64,000 nt of DNA, from contig NZ_SSBI01000006.1 in assembly GCF_004795015.1 (NCBI RefSeq), positions 1-64,000 on the forward strand. The letters are read 5' to 3'. The DNA is from Streptomyces sp. A1277 (GTDB taxonomy: Bacteria; Actinomycetota; Actinomycetes; Streptomycetales; Streptomycetaceae). This document shows, piece by piece, positions 8,501 through 15,584 of this stretch; the first letter of the stretch is position 1; each line of letters starts with the position of its first letter. The notes under the pieces were generated by a model that did not search any database, was not told the origin of the DNA, and saw only the letters and a program-made list of their open reading frames with translations. Position numbers and translations under genes: made by a program.

Positions 8501-9000
8501 CCGCCGTAGGACGGCTCGGGCGAGGCCGGGCCGCGGTGCAGCGGGCGGCGCGCGGGCGCCTGGGGCTGCGGGGCGGCTGCGGGGGCGGGCGAGGGGATGC
8601 GTACGGCGCCGAGGTCGACGGAGCCGGAATCGCGGCCACCGGACTCGTGGGCGCCCTGGCCGGTCTCCGGCAGCGGCTCGGCGGCGGCCTGCTGCATCGC
8701 GTACGCCGGGACCTGATCCTGGAGCTGGACGGGGCCCTGGGCGTGCTGCTGCGGGGCCTGCGCCGGCTGGTAGCCGCCCTGCGCGCCCGTACCGTCCGTG
8801 TAGGGGCCGGGGGCCGGGGCGGGCTGGGGCTCGCCCCAGGCGCCCTGCGCGCTCGGCATCAGCAGGAGGTCGTCGTCCTCGGGCGTGTGCGCGGAGGGTT
8901 CGAGGTAGGTGTAGGAGTCGGGGGCGGGGGCTCCCGGCTGCTCCACCATGCCTGCGTTCTCCGGCAGTCCCTCGCCCGGGATCCGGCCGGTGTCACTCAT
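5545..9000 (-). CDS. cobT: BluB-CobT fusion: DMB synthase and nicotinate-nucleotide:DMB phosphoribosyltransferase, with long disordered N-terminus
   Basis: This 1151-residue protein joins two steps of the cobalamin lower-ligand pathway. About 581-800 is a BluB-type flavin domain (RRDIRNGF, APSVGHSQPWDF, GLGVGWVSFF), which in this family makes 5,6-dimethylbenzimidazole from FMN. About 805-1151 is CobT, which makes alpha-ribazole phosphate, with AVFAGDHGVHAQGV, GEMGIANTTASAAL and the catalytic Glu in LGEGTGALLAL. Residues 1-580 are low-complexity Pro/Ala/Glu/Val sequence with short repeats (VTPVTPVTP, PVSAPES) and no visible fold. ATG 9000 has a GAGGGG ribosome binding site. BluB followed by CobT suggests handing over of DMB. 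CobT is about 350 residues in most bacteria, so the length is unusual, though I recall similar fusions in streptomycetes. Confidence 0.92.
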   Translation of the reverse strand: MSDTGRIPGEGLPENAGMVEQPGAPAPDSYTYLEPSAHTPEDDDLLLMPSAQGAWGEPQPAPAPGPYTDGTGAQGGYQPAQAPQQHAQGPVQLQDQVPAYAMQQAAAEPLPETGQGAHESGGRDSGSVDLGAVRIPSPAPAAAPQPQAPARRPLHRGPASPEPSYGGTSGAGVVRSLADRGPAGAPQAPSQAPAPSAARHAGPATAEPEYFEPPLPGPQLGEIPPQDTHQWTAQPAAPEPVAQAPAAETVVPEPVAAEAAEPAAVAEAPAAVAPPVDRPAVAEAPVVVEPAPVQEEAVPVVPAPAAEQSIQPEAVAPAPVAEPTATELEPEQEPEVIETPDLGGEAEPETLPVAEPVQPEPEAPPTAVAPEPVAETPAAEAPEAAVAPETAEAIEVPVTSVTPVTPVTPEVPEVPEAAVVIGSPEAEAAETAEATAAPEVEAVASPEAAAAPEAAETAEAPETLVAAEAAETPEPAEAMAPAEAPQPAEAEVPEAATEVSETPAVPEAPAAAEAPESPRTDETGPEPASVPDPGPEPVSAPEPVSAPESVSEPVSAPESAPRPEAAEQEETPAAAPPAPGYDDAEREAVLRVMRERRDIRNGFRGDPIPHEVLLRVLEAAHTAPSVGHSQPWDFVVIRSAETRRSMHELAQQQREAYAKSLPKARAKQFKELKIEAILDTPVNIVVTADPTRGGRHTLGRHTQPQMAPYSSALAVENLWLAARAEGLGVGWVSFFDEREMVRALGLPEHLEVVAYLCVGYVDEFPEDPELMQTGWSKRRPLSWVVHEETYGRRALPGEAPHDLLQETISNIRPLDAKALGEAWERQKRMTKPAGALGMLEIISAQLSGLSRMCPPPIPEPAAVAVFAGDHGVHAQGVTAWPQEVTGQMIANMLGGGAVCNAFAAQVGAEVCVVDVGAVAELPAMPGLLPRKVRAGTADFTTGPALTREEVHAAIEVGIETARDLVAAGNKALLTGEMGIANTTASAALICVYTGMDAAEVTGRGTGINDEMHARKIDVVRRALELHQPDPADPIGVLSAVGGLEHAAMAGFLLGGASLRTPVILDGVSAGAAALVARAIAPEALAACIAGHRSAEPGHVAALNKLGLRPLVDLDLRLGEGTGALLALPIVQSAARAMHEVATFDSAGVTEK

Positions 9001-9332
9001 GCGTTCCCCTCGCCCATCGTCAGTGCTCCTTCGGCCCTTCGCCCGGGACGCCCGAACACGGCACGCCGGTGCTCGTCCAGTGGAACGAGCGGGCGCGCCG
9101 CGCGGCACGAATCGGTCGCGGACATCCTGCATTCTCGCGGTCGTTCGTTGCCGCGGCAGGTCATTTCGCCACGGCTCGCTGTGGACTGCGCCACGTTGCG
9201 CGTCCCAGGGTTCTGCCGTACCACAGCGAGGGCCAAAACGGTCCCCTTTTCCGGACATTGACGAACGAAACGACGAACGTCCCGGAGCGGTGCGACGATC
9301 GGCCAGCCTACCCCGCACCGTGTGCGGACGGG
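9001..9332. promoter_or_regulatory. Gene-free region between cobL and cobT
   Basis: These 332 bases separate two leftward genes and hold only the cobT ribosome binding site (GAGGGG, just right of 9000). I looked for a cobalamin riboswitch on the minus strand: the conserved GCCACTG box is absent, the nearest match being a lone CCAGTGG. Some AT-richer patches near 9225-9285 could be promoter, but no clear -35/-10 pair is visible. Confidence 0.45.
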
Positions 9333-10571
9333 TCAGGGGGCAAGGTCCGAACGCAGTGCGGAGAGCAGAAACACGACCGTGCGTTCGCGCTCCGCCCATG
9401 CGGCCGTGTCGAGTTCGACGGACTGGAGGAGCGAGCAGGCGACCGTATAGCCGTTCTCGGCCAGGGCGGCGCCCAGGGCCTCGGCCTCGTCGCGGGTCGA
9501 GGCGTGGGTGACGATCCGCTCCGGGCGGCGGTCGGCGACGGCGGTGGCGACGGGGACGCCGCCGCCACCGATGCGTACGACGTCGGGTTCGGGCAGCCGC
9601 TCCAGCACGTGCGGGGCGCGGCCCTCGACGACCTGGAGCTGGACGCCGAAGGCGCGGGCGGCCGCGGTGGTGCGGGCGCAGGCGGCGGGGTCGCTGTCGA
9701 CGGCCAGGACCGCCGCGCCGAACCGGGCCGCCTCCACGGACAGGGCGCCGCCGCCGGAGCCGATGTCCCAGAGCAGGTCGCCGGTGCGGGGGCCGAGGTG
9801 GGCGAGCTGGGCGGCGCGCAGGACCGGGCCCTCGCCCTCGCCGCTCTCCCCCGCCGGGCGGGCGTCCGGGTCCGGGTAGGCGCCGACGGGCAGGGCCCAG
9901 CCGCGTACGCCCCGGGGGCGGGCGGGGTGGCGGCCGGCGATCCAGGTGCCCTCGGCCTGCTGCTCGGGGCCGCCGCCGATGACGATGACGACGTTGGGGT
10001 CGCGCCAGACGTGGTCGGCTGCCGTGTCGGAGGTGACGACGGTGACCTGTTCGCGGTCGGTGCCCAGCTGCTCGCAGATGACGAAGGTGCGGTGGACGCC
10101 TTCGAGGAGCAGGGCGAGTTCGGCGGGTCCGGCGCCGGGCGAGGTGAGGACGGCGACTTTGTGGTGGGCGCGGCAGACGTTCACGGCGCGGCGCAGGGTG
10201 CGGGGGTGGGCGACGACCGTCTGGGCGTCCTCCCACGGCATGCCGGCCCGGGCGAAGGCGGTGGCGACGGAGGAGACGGCCGGGACCACCTCGACCTCCA
10301 GGCCGTGTTCGCGGGCGCGCAGGGTGCGGACGACGCCGAAGAAGCCGGGGTCGCCGTCGGCGAGGACGACGGCGCTGCCGCGGTGGCCGGCGATCCGGCG
10401 GGCGGCGAGGTCGATCGAGCCGAGGCGGATGTGTTCCGCGTCCCGGGGCACTTCCGGCAGTGCGAGGTGGTGGGCGGCGCCGGCCACCAGGGTGGCGGCC
10501 GAGAGTGCGGCGGTGGCCGCTCTGGTCAGCGGTGAGCCGTCCCAGCCGATCACTGTGACCCGGTCGGCCAT
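9333..10571 (-). CDS. cobL: Precorrin-6Y C5,15-methyltransferase (decarboxylating), CbiE-CbiT fusion
   Basis: CobL uses SAM to methylate the corrin precursor at C-5 and C-15 and removes the acetate side-chain carboxyl. Residues 1-205 are the CbiE-type tetrapyrrole methylase domain (VTVIGWDGSPLT; VVLADGDPGFFGVVRTL; VEVVPAVSSVATAFARAG). Residues about 225-412 are the CbiT-type class I methyltransferase (LAHLGPRTGDLLWDIGSGGG, ALSVEAARF, VRIGGGG). At 412 residues it matches the usual fused form. The start ATG 10571 gives MADRVTVIG. It is the last recognisable cobalamin gene here; the other corrin-ring genes must lie elsewhere. Confidence 0.92.
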   Translation of the reverse strand: MADRVTVIGWDGSPLTRAATAALSAATLVAGAAHHLALPEVPRDAEHIRLGSIDLAARRIAGHRGSAVVLADGDPGFFGVVRTLRAREHGLEVEVVPAVSSVATAFARAGMPWEDAQTVVAHPRTLRRAVNVCRAHHKVAVLTSPGAGPAELALLLEGVHRTFVICEQLGTDREQVTVVTSDTAADHVWRDPNVVIVIGGGPEQQAEGTWIAGRHPARPRGVRGWALPVGAYPDPDARPAGESGEGEGPVLRAAQLAHLGPRTGDLLWDIGSGGGALSVEAARFGAAVLAVDSDPAACARTTAAARAFGVQLQVVEGRAPHVLERLPEPDVVRIGGGGVPVATAVADRRPERIVTHASTRDEAEALGAALAENGYTVACSLLQSVELDTAAWAERERTVVFLLSALRSDLAP

Positions 10572-10679
10572 CTTGGTGTCAGTCTCCTGGATTCGTCGCG
10601 GGCGGGGGGCGGGTTGCCCGGGGCGGCAGGGTGAGGTTACCCGGTCCCCGCCGGTGCTGGGCCGGAGCCCCGGGGCCGG

Positions 10680-11318
10680 TCAGTGCCAGTCGTTGTAGGT
10701 GCCGTACCCGCCGGCGTCGGCGAGCTGCTCGGCGACGCCTTCGAGGTCTTCGGGGAGCAGGCCCCAGACGATCAGGTCGGTCCTGATGTCGGTCCATCCT
10801 CCGTCCTCGGTCTGTGAGCGCGCTATGCGGGCGTTGCGCAGGACGCCCTCGCTGATGCAGCCGAGCTTCTGCGCGACCTGCTGGGAGGCGGTGTTGTCGG
10901 CGGCGGTGCGCAGTTCGATGCGCTCGAAGCCCTGGTCGCCGAAGAGCCACTGGGCGAGGGCGAGGACGGATTCGGTGGCGTATCCCTCGCCGCGGGCCCA
11001 GGGCGCGGTGATGTAGTCGGCTTCGGTGGCCAGGGTGCGCCAGTCGGTGTGGTGCAGCCGTACCGAGCCGACGAGGCGCTGGGTGAGGAACTCGGTGACG
11101 GCCAGGGCGATTCCGTCGCCCTTGGTGCGGTGTGCAGGAGCGATCCTGCGCACCCAGCGTTCGGCGTCGACCTGGGTGTAGGGGTGGGGGGCGTCGGTCC
11201 AGGCGGTGACGAGTTCGTCGTTCATCATCTCGATGTACGCGGGGATGTCCGCCATGTCGAATGGGCGCAGCACCAACCGGTCCGTGCTGATGGAGATGTC
11301 CGGGAAGGTGGAAGTCAT
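10680..11318 (-). CDS. GNAT-family N-acetyltransferase (RimJ/RimL type)
   Basis: A 212-residue acetyl-CoA-dependent acetyltransferase of the RimJ/RimL group. The signature LRPFDMADIPAYIEMMND opens the domain, YITAPWARGEGYATESVLAL is the acetyl-CoA-binding motif A, and ELRTAADNTASQQVAQKLG is the usual second half. The substrate cannot be told; relatives acetylate ribosomal protein N-termini, antibiotics or small amines. I chose ATG 11318 (MTSTFPDIS), preceded by GGAG at a good distance, rather than ATG 11357 upstream. It is single, between cobL and the methionine transporter. Confidence 0.85.
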   Translation of the reverse strand: MTSTFPDISISTDRLVLRPFDMADIPAYIEMMNDELVTAWTDAPHPYTQVDAERWVRRIAPAHRTKGDGIALAVTEFLTQRLVGSVRLHHTDWRTLATEADYITAPWARGEGYATESVLALAQWLFGDQGFERIELRTAADNTASQQVAQKLGCISEGVLRNARIARSQTEDGGWTDIRTDLIVWGLLPEDLEGVAEQLADAGGYGTYNDWH

Positions 11319-11400
11319 GCGCAGCTCCATGCCGAAGACCGTGTGAATGCACAGCATGCAGCATCACCGGGAGGGCTTGCATGGCCGGGTCGGTACGGCG

Positions 11401-11436
11401 GAGCCCCGCACCCCCGGGGCGGGGTGTGCGGGGCTC
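11401..11436 (-). terminator. Hairpin after metQ
   Basis: Arms GAGCCCCGCAC and GTGCGGGGCTC, 11 bases each, surround a GC-rich loop. It lies 24-59 bases past the metQ stop and probably ends the metN-metI-metQ transcript. Confidence 0.7.
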
Positions 11437-11459
11437 GTCGGGCAAGTGCCGTGTGCGGA

Positions 11460-12314
11460 TCAGGACTTGGTGTCACCGAAGGCCGGGATGACCGAGCCCT
11501 GGTAGGTGTCCTCGATGAACTTCTTGACCTCGTCGGAGTGGAGGAGCTTCACGAGCTTGAGGACGCGGGCGTCCTTCTCGTTGCCCTTCTTCACGGCGAT
11601 GATGTTGGCGTACGGGTTGCCGTCGGCCTTCTCCAGGACGAGGGCGTCGTCGGCCGGCTTGAGCTTGGCCTCGATGGCGTAGTTGCCGTTGATGACGGCG
11701 GCGTCCACGTCGTTCAGGGCACGCGGGACCGTGGCGGCCTCCAGCTCCTTGAACTTCAGGCCCTTCTTGTCGGTGATGTCGCTCAGCTTGGCGCTGGTGC
11801 CGACGCCGTCCTTGAGGGTGATGAGGTTGTTCTCGGCGAGCAGCTGGAGCGCGCGGCCCTCGTTGGTGGTGTCGTTGGGGACGGCGATGGTCTGGCCGGA
11901 CTTGATGCCGTCGAGGCCCTTGACCTTCTTGGAGTAGAGGCCGAGGGGTTCCAGGTGGACGGTGCCGACGGAGACCAGGTGGGTGTCGTTCTTCTGGTTG
12001 AAGTCGTCCAGGTAGGGCTGGTGCTGGAAGAAGTTGGCGTCGACCTGGCCGGTCTCGGTGGCGGTGTTCGGCAGGACGTAGTCCGTGAACTCCTTGACCT
12101 CCAGCTTGAGGCCGGCCTTGTCGGCGAGGTTCTTCTTGACGAAGCCGAGGATGTCGGCGTGCGGCGTCGGGGACGCGGCGACGACGAGGGCCTTGGAGCT
12201 GTCGGCGGTGCCGCTCTTGGACGCCGGGTCGGAGTCCGTGCCGCAGGCGGTGAGGCCGAGGGCGAGGGCGGCGGTCGCGGCGGCGGTGGCGGTGTACTTG
12301 ATGGCGGTACGCAC
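11460..12314 (-). CDS. metQ: Methionine ABC transporter substrate-binding lipoprotein
   Basis: MetQ (NlpA family) captures methionine at the outer face of the membrane for the MetNI importer. Residues 1-24 are a lipoprotein signal with the lipobox LTAC, so the mature protein starts at the lipidated Cys. The body has the NlpA signature segments: ALVVAASPTPHADIL, VKEFTDYVLPNTATETGQVDANFFQH, IAVPNDTTNEGRALQLL and VINGNYAIEAKLKPADDAL. At 284 residues the length is normal. It is the last gene of the leftward operon, 73 bases after metI, an order (N-I-Q) standard for methionine importers. Confidence 0.93.
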   Translation of the reverse strand: MRTAIKYTATAAATAALALGLTACGTDSDPASKSGTADSSKALVVAASPTPHADILGFVKKNLADKAGLKLEVKEFTDYVLPNTATETGQVDANFFQHQPYLDDFNQKNDTHLVSVGTVHLEPLGLYSKKVKGLDGIKSGQTIAVPNDTTNEGRALQLLAENNLITLKDGVGTSAKLSDITDKKGLKFKELEAATVPRALNDVDAAVINGNYAIEAKLKPADDALVLEKADGNPYANIIAVKKGNEKDARVLKLVKLLHSDEVKKFIEDTYQGSVIPAFGDTKS

Positions 12315-12387
12315 GAAAAGTGCCTCTTTCAGGTGGTGATGGTGGTGCGCCCGGACAAGGAGTGCGGGCTCGTGGTGACGGGAGGTC

Positions 12388-13056
12388 TCAGGTGGTGCGG
12401 CCGCGGCGGGCCAGCAGGCGGACGGCCACGTCGCCGATCAGCTGGACGGCGGTCACGATGACGATGAGCAGCGCGACGGTGATGAGCATGAACCGGTTGT
12501 CGAAGCGCTGGAATCCGTAGGTGACGGCCTTGGAGCCGAGCCCTTCGCCGCCGACCGCGCCGGCCATCGCGGAGTAGCCGATGAGCACGATGACGGTGGT
12601 GGTGATGCCGGAGACCAGGGACGGCAGGGCCTGCGGGAGCAGGACCTTGCGGACGATCGTCGGGATGGAGCCGCCCATGGACTGGACGGCTTCCACGAGT
12701 CCGTGGTCGACCTCGCGCACCGCCGTCTCGACCAGCCGGGCGAAGAACGGGATGGCGCCGACGGCGAGCGGCACGATCATCGCGGTGGGGCCGATGAAGG
12801 TGCCGACGACCCAGGTGGTGAACGGGATCAGGGCGATCAGCAGGATGATGAAGGGCAGCGAGCGCCCGATGTTCACGATCACGCCGACGATCTTGTTCAC
12901 CGGGGTGTTCTGCAGGAGCCCGCCCTTGTCGGTGAGGACCAGCAGGACGCCGAGCGGCAGCCCGACCAGGACGGTGACGAGGGCCGACCACAGCACCATG
13001 TAGAGGGTGTCGACGGTTCCCTGCGTGAGCAGCGGCTGCATTTCGGACCAGGTCAC
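12388..13056 (-). CDS. metI: Methionine ABC transporter permease
   Basis: MetI is the membrane channel subunit of the importer. Its 222 residues predict five transmembrane helices and carry the permease EAA-type loop as LVEAVQSMGGSIPTIVRKVLLPQALP, the contact site for MetN. Other landmarks are TLYMVLWSALVTVLVGLPLG at the N-terminus and GYSAMAGAVGGEGLGSKAV. I chose GTG 13056 because it overlaps the metN stop by four bases (GTGA), which implies translational coupling; the longer upstream frame is metN in another phase. Confidence 0.93.
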   Translation of the reverse strand: MTWSEMQPLLTQGTVDTLYMVLWSALVTVLVGLPLGVLLVLTDKGGLLQNTPVNKIVGVIVNIGRSLPFIILLIALIPFTTWVVGTFIGPTAMIVPLAVGAIPFFARLVETAVREVDHGLVEAVQSMGGSIPTIVRKVLLPQALPSLVSGITTTVIVLIGYSAMAGAVGGEGLGSKAVTYGFQRFDNRFMLITVALLIVIVTAVQLIGDVAVRLLARRGRTT

Positions 13057-14108
13057 TTCGCCACCTCCTCGGTGAGCGGTGCGGGGGCGGGCACGGGCAC
13101 GGTCGCGGCGTCCACCGGCTCGGCCTGGAGGCCCTGCTCGCGCAGGAAGCCGATCGGGACGACGTTCTCCTCGAACCGGCCGGGCAGTTCGATGCGCATG
13201 CGGCCGATCTGCTTGCCGCCGACGGTGTCCATCGCGGCGCCCAGGATCGAGATGTCGATGTTGTACGTACGGGAGAGCTGCGAGATCACCGGGCGGGCGG
13301 CGGCGTCGCCGTGGAAGGTGACGTCGACCACCGTGCGGTCGGGTCCGGAGGCGGTGCCGCCCACCGGGAACAGCTCGTGGGCCAGCTCGGAGCCGGGGGT
13401 GGCGAGGAGTTCGCCGACGGTGCCGGACTCGACGATGCGGCCCTTCTGCATCAGGGCTGCGGAGTCGCAGATGGTCTTGACGACGTCCATCTCGTGGGTG
13501 ATGAGCAGGACGGTGAGGCCGAGCTGCTGGTTGAGGTCGCGCAGCAGCTGGAGGATGGAGCGGGTGGTCTCGGGGTCCAGGGCGGAGGTCGCCTCGTCGG
13601 AGAGGAGCACCTTGGGGTCGCCGGCGAGGGCGCGGGCGATGCCGACGCGCTGCTTCTGGCCGCCGGAGAGCTGGCCCGGGTAGGACTTGGCCTTGTCGGC
13701 GAGGCCGACCAGGTCGAGGAGTTCGAGGGCCTTGCGGGACCGTTCGCGTCCGGTGACGCCGAGGATCTCCAGCGGGAGTTCGATGTTGCGCTGGACGGTG
13801 CGGGAGGCCAGCAGGTTGAAGTGCTGGAAGACCATGCCGATGCGGCTGCGCGCCTCGCGCAGTTCCCTGCCGGCGCGGCGGCCCCGGCCCGCGAGGGCGG
13901 TGAGGTCCCGGCCGGCCACGGTCACGGTGCCGGAGGTGGGGCGCTCCAGGAGGTTGACGCAGCGGATCAGGGAGGACTTGCCGGCGCCGCTGCGGCCGAC
14001 GACGCCGTACACCTCGCCCTCGCGGACGTGCAGGTCGACGCCGTCCAGGGCGGTGACCTCGCGGTCGCGCGACTGGTAGACCTTCGTGAGGCCCGTCGTG
14101 GTGATCAC
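13053..14108 (-). CDS. metN: Methionine ABC transporter ATP-binding protein with NIL domain
   Basis: MetN is the ATPase of the importer. Residues 1-240 hold Walker A (GRSGAGKSSL), the Q-loop (MVFQHFNLLAS), the ABC signature (LSGGQKQRVGIARAL), Walker B (VLLSDEATSALDP) and the switch His (LLITHEMDVV). The C-terminal NIL domain (about 265-340, VVDVTFHGDAAARPVISQL) binds methionine in this family and shuts transport down when methionine is plentiful inside the cell. The 351-residue length is normal. It is the first gene of the operon and is preceded by a leader with a short Cys/Met-containing peptide. Confidence 0.94.
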   Translation of the reverse strand: MITTTGLTKVYQSRDREVTALDGVDLHVREGEVYGVVGRSGAGKSSLIRCVNLLERPTSGTVTVAGRDLTALAGRGRRAGRELREARSRIGMVFQHFNLLASRTVQRNIELPLEILGVTGRERSRKALELLDLVGLADKAKSYPGQLSGGQKQRVGIARALAGDPKVLLSDEATSALDPETTRSILQLLRDLNQQLGLTVLLITHEMDVVKTICDSAALMQKGRIVESGTVGELLATPGSELAHELFPVGGTASGPDRTVVDVTFHGDAAARPVISQLSRTYNIDISILGAAMDTVGGKQIGRMRIELPGRFEENVVPIGFLREQGLQAEPVDAATVPVPAPAPLTEEVAK

Positions 14109-14338
14109 AGGGGTTTTCCGTCACTGTCGAGTGCGCGGCGCGGTGTCCGCCGGGCACGGGGCATGCGTCCGGGAAGACTGATCCGGACGTTTCGATCGGA
14201 CGTTCCGAGCGGGTTCCCGGGGCGGCCGGGCGCGGCGGTGGCCGCGGGGCCGGGTGCCCGTACGGGCTCGTTCCGCTGGGTGCGGACGGCGGCCGGGAGT
14301 GGGTCTCGCTTCGGGGCGCGAGGCTCGGTCGTGGGCCC
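14109..14338 (-). promoter_or_regulatory. metNIQ leader with possible attenuator hairpins
   Basis: About 230 bases separate the short leader peptide from metN. On the minus strand several hairpins can be drawn, for example CTCGC-GCCCCGAA-GCGAG just after the peptide stop and CGTCCGG...CCGGACG nearer to metN. A long untranslated leader after a Cys/Met-coding peptide suggests attenuation by translation of the peptide. I could not define clear mutually exclusive structures by eye, and no SAM-riboswitch core was recognised. Confidence 0.4.
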
Positions 14339-14425
14339 TCAGAAGGCGCGCATTCGACACATACAACGAGCACCGGGCGTCGTGATCGCCTCGGTCGCAA
14401 GGGTGCGGCTGCTCGTCGTGGTCAT
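14339..14425 (-). CDS. Short Cys/Met leader peptide upstream of metN
   Basis: A 28-codon frame encodes a Thr/Ser-rich start (MTTTSSRTLATEAITT) and ends PGARCMCRMRAF. The clustered Cys-Met-Cys-Arg-Met near the stop is what a ribosome-stalling leader for sulphur amino acids would look like. It is in the same direction as metN, 230 bases upstream. The ATG follows a run of G (GGGGCCC) with the AT-rich TTTTACT about 8 bases before, so the transcript may begin at or close to the start codon. Short Cys-rich leader peptides ahead of sulphur genes are known in actinobacteria; that this is one is inference from composition and position. Confidence 0.55.
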   Translation of the reverse strand: MTTTSSRTLATEAITTPGARCMCRMRAF

Positions 14426-14466
14426 GGGCCCCAGTAAAACAGACGTAACGCTCCGCCCGGACCGGT

Positions 14467-14483
14467 TGTCCGGATAGCGGACA
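14467..14483. promoter_or_regulatory. Inverted repeat upstream of the metN leader, possible operator
   Basis: TGTCCG-GATAG-CGGACA is a perfect 6-base inverted repeat with a 5-base spacer. It lies about 40 bases upstream of the leader-peptide start, where an operator would be expected. No regulator is assigned. Confidence 0.4.
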
Positions 14484-14664
14484 GGCGTGGACGGTGCGGT
14501 ACGGGTGGCCGGTATTGGTCGGCGAATTCCGGCCAAACCGCTCTGACCTGCACGGATGTGCCCTACGAGTGGCCGGTGATGCCGCTTCCGGGATGCCCGG
14601 GCGCGCCGCACGCTGTGGTCAAGGCCACGGTCGCCCGTCCGTACCCGCCCACGGCAGGGCCACC

Positions 14665-14710
14665 GGGTCGCGGGTCCTGCCTGCCCCGGGTCGCGGGTCC
14701 TTCCTGCGCG
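14665..14710. repeat. Two 23-bp direct repeats
   Basis: GGGTCGCGGGTCCTGCCTGCCCC is followed at once by a near copy with three changes. It lies in the 329-base gap between the met leader (14426) and the next rightward gene (14755), which otherwise shows only the candidate operator and a TAATAC box at 14740-14745, nine bases before ATG 14755. Confidence 0.6.
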
Positions 14711-14754
14711 GGGGCGCACGCGGCGGGCCGGGCGTCCCGTAATACCCTCGGCTC

Positions 14755-15114
14755 ATGCTTGACGCCCTGACGATCGCGGTCGGCGTGGCCGCCCTCGCCC
14801 TTGCCGCCTGGTGCGGATTCGCCGCCTACCGGGACCAGCCCACCAAGGACTGGCACTTCATGGGCATGGCCGTGGTCTCGCTGCTGGCCCTGGCGCAGCT
14901 GGTGGTGGGGATCGTGCAGCTGGCCCGCGGCGAGCGGCCGGAGCAGGGCATGACCATCTTCATCGCGTATCTGGCCGGGGCCTTCCTCGCCGTGCCGGCG
15001 GCGGGGTTCCTGTCGCTGAGCGAGCGGACCCGGTGGGGTTCGGTGACGGTGGCGGCGGGCGCGGTCGTCCTGGCCGTCCTCGAAGTACGGCTCTACGACA
15101 TCTGGGGAAGCTGA
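14755..15114 (+). CDS. Small four-helix membrane protein, unknown function
   Basis: The 119 residues predict four transmembrane helices (about 4-24, 37-57, 68-87 and 93-113) with short loops and no catalytic motif. I do not recognise a named family. The start ATG 14755 follows a TAATAC -10-like box by nine bases, so the mRNA probably begins within a few bases of the start codon and has little or no leader. Two bases separate its stop from the next gene, also a small membrane protein, so the two are very probably cotranscribed and may act together. Confidence 0.75.
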   Translation: MLDALTIAVGVAALALAAWCGFAAYRDQPTKDWHFMGMAVVSLLALAQLVVGIVQLARGERPEQGMTIFIAYLAGAFLAVPAAGFLSLSERTRWGSVTVAAGAVVLAVLEVRLYDIWGS

Positions 15115-15116
15115 CC

Positions 15117-15560
15117 GTGACCGACACCGACACCGACCGCACCCCAGCGACGGCCGACGGCGAGAAGCGGCCCTTCGACCTCGGCACCGGACCGGGGCGC
15201 GTCCTGGTCTGGTTCTACGGCGTGTTCACCGTGGCGGCGGCCTCCCGCTCGATCGTCCAGATCATCCTGGACTTCGGCCGCGCCCCCCTCGCCTATCTGC
15301 TCTCGGCCGTCGCCGCGGTCGTCTACGGCTTCATCACGTACTCGCTGGTGCGCGGCGGCGAGCGGGCGCGCCGCACGGCCCTGGTGTGCTGTGCGGCGGA
15401 GTTGGCCGGGGTGCTCATCGTGGGGATCTGGACGCTGGTGGAGCCGTCCGCGTTCGCCGACGCCACCGTCTGGTCCTACTGCGGCCGGGACTACCTGTTC
15501 ATCCCGGTCATCCTGCCGGTGACCGGGATGATGTGGCTGCGCCGCGCCCGGACCGCGTAA
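15117..15560 (+). CDS. Small multi-pass membrane protein, unknown function
   Basis: A 147-residue protein with a hydrophilic Asp/Thr-rich N-terminus (TDTDTDRTPATADGEKRPFD) followed by four predicted helices (about 27-50, 60-75, 87-107 and 125-142). It resembles the many short integral membrane proteins of Streptomyces without a named function. I chose GTG 15117, two bases after the preceding stop; no earlier start is consistent with the frame and a sensible protein. Probably one operon with the gene before it. Confidence 0.75.
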   Translation: MTDTDTDRTPATADGEKRPFDLGTGPGRVLVWFYGVFTVAAASRSIVQIILDFGRAPLAYLLSAVAAVVYGFITYSLVRGGERARRTALVCCAAELAGVLIVGIWTLVEPSAFADATVWSYCGRDYLFIPVILPVTGMMWLRRARTA

Positions 15561-15584
15561 CGGCGGGGCGCGGCACCTGTACGG

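Noticed and set aside
9001-9332. Cobalamin riboswitch upstream of cobT
   Set aside because: No GCCACTG box or recognisable B12-box core on the minus strand.
5162-10236. Very long open frames on both strands opposite or across cobT
   Set aside because: They are G+C-driven shadows and repeat translations (for example runs of Gly-Ala-Val or Arg/Pro); BluB and CobT motifs lie only in the leftward frame.
14109-14338. SAM riboswitch upstream of metN
   Set aside because: No SAM-I or SAM-IV core could be drawn by eye; the Cys/Met leader peptide explains the leader better.
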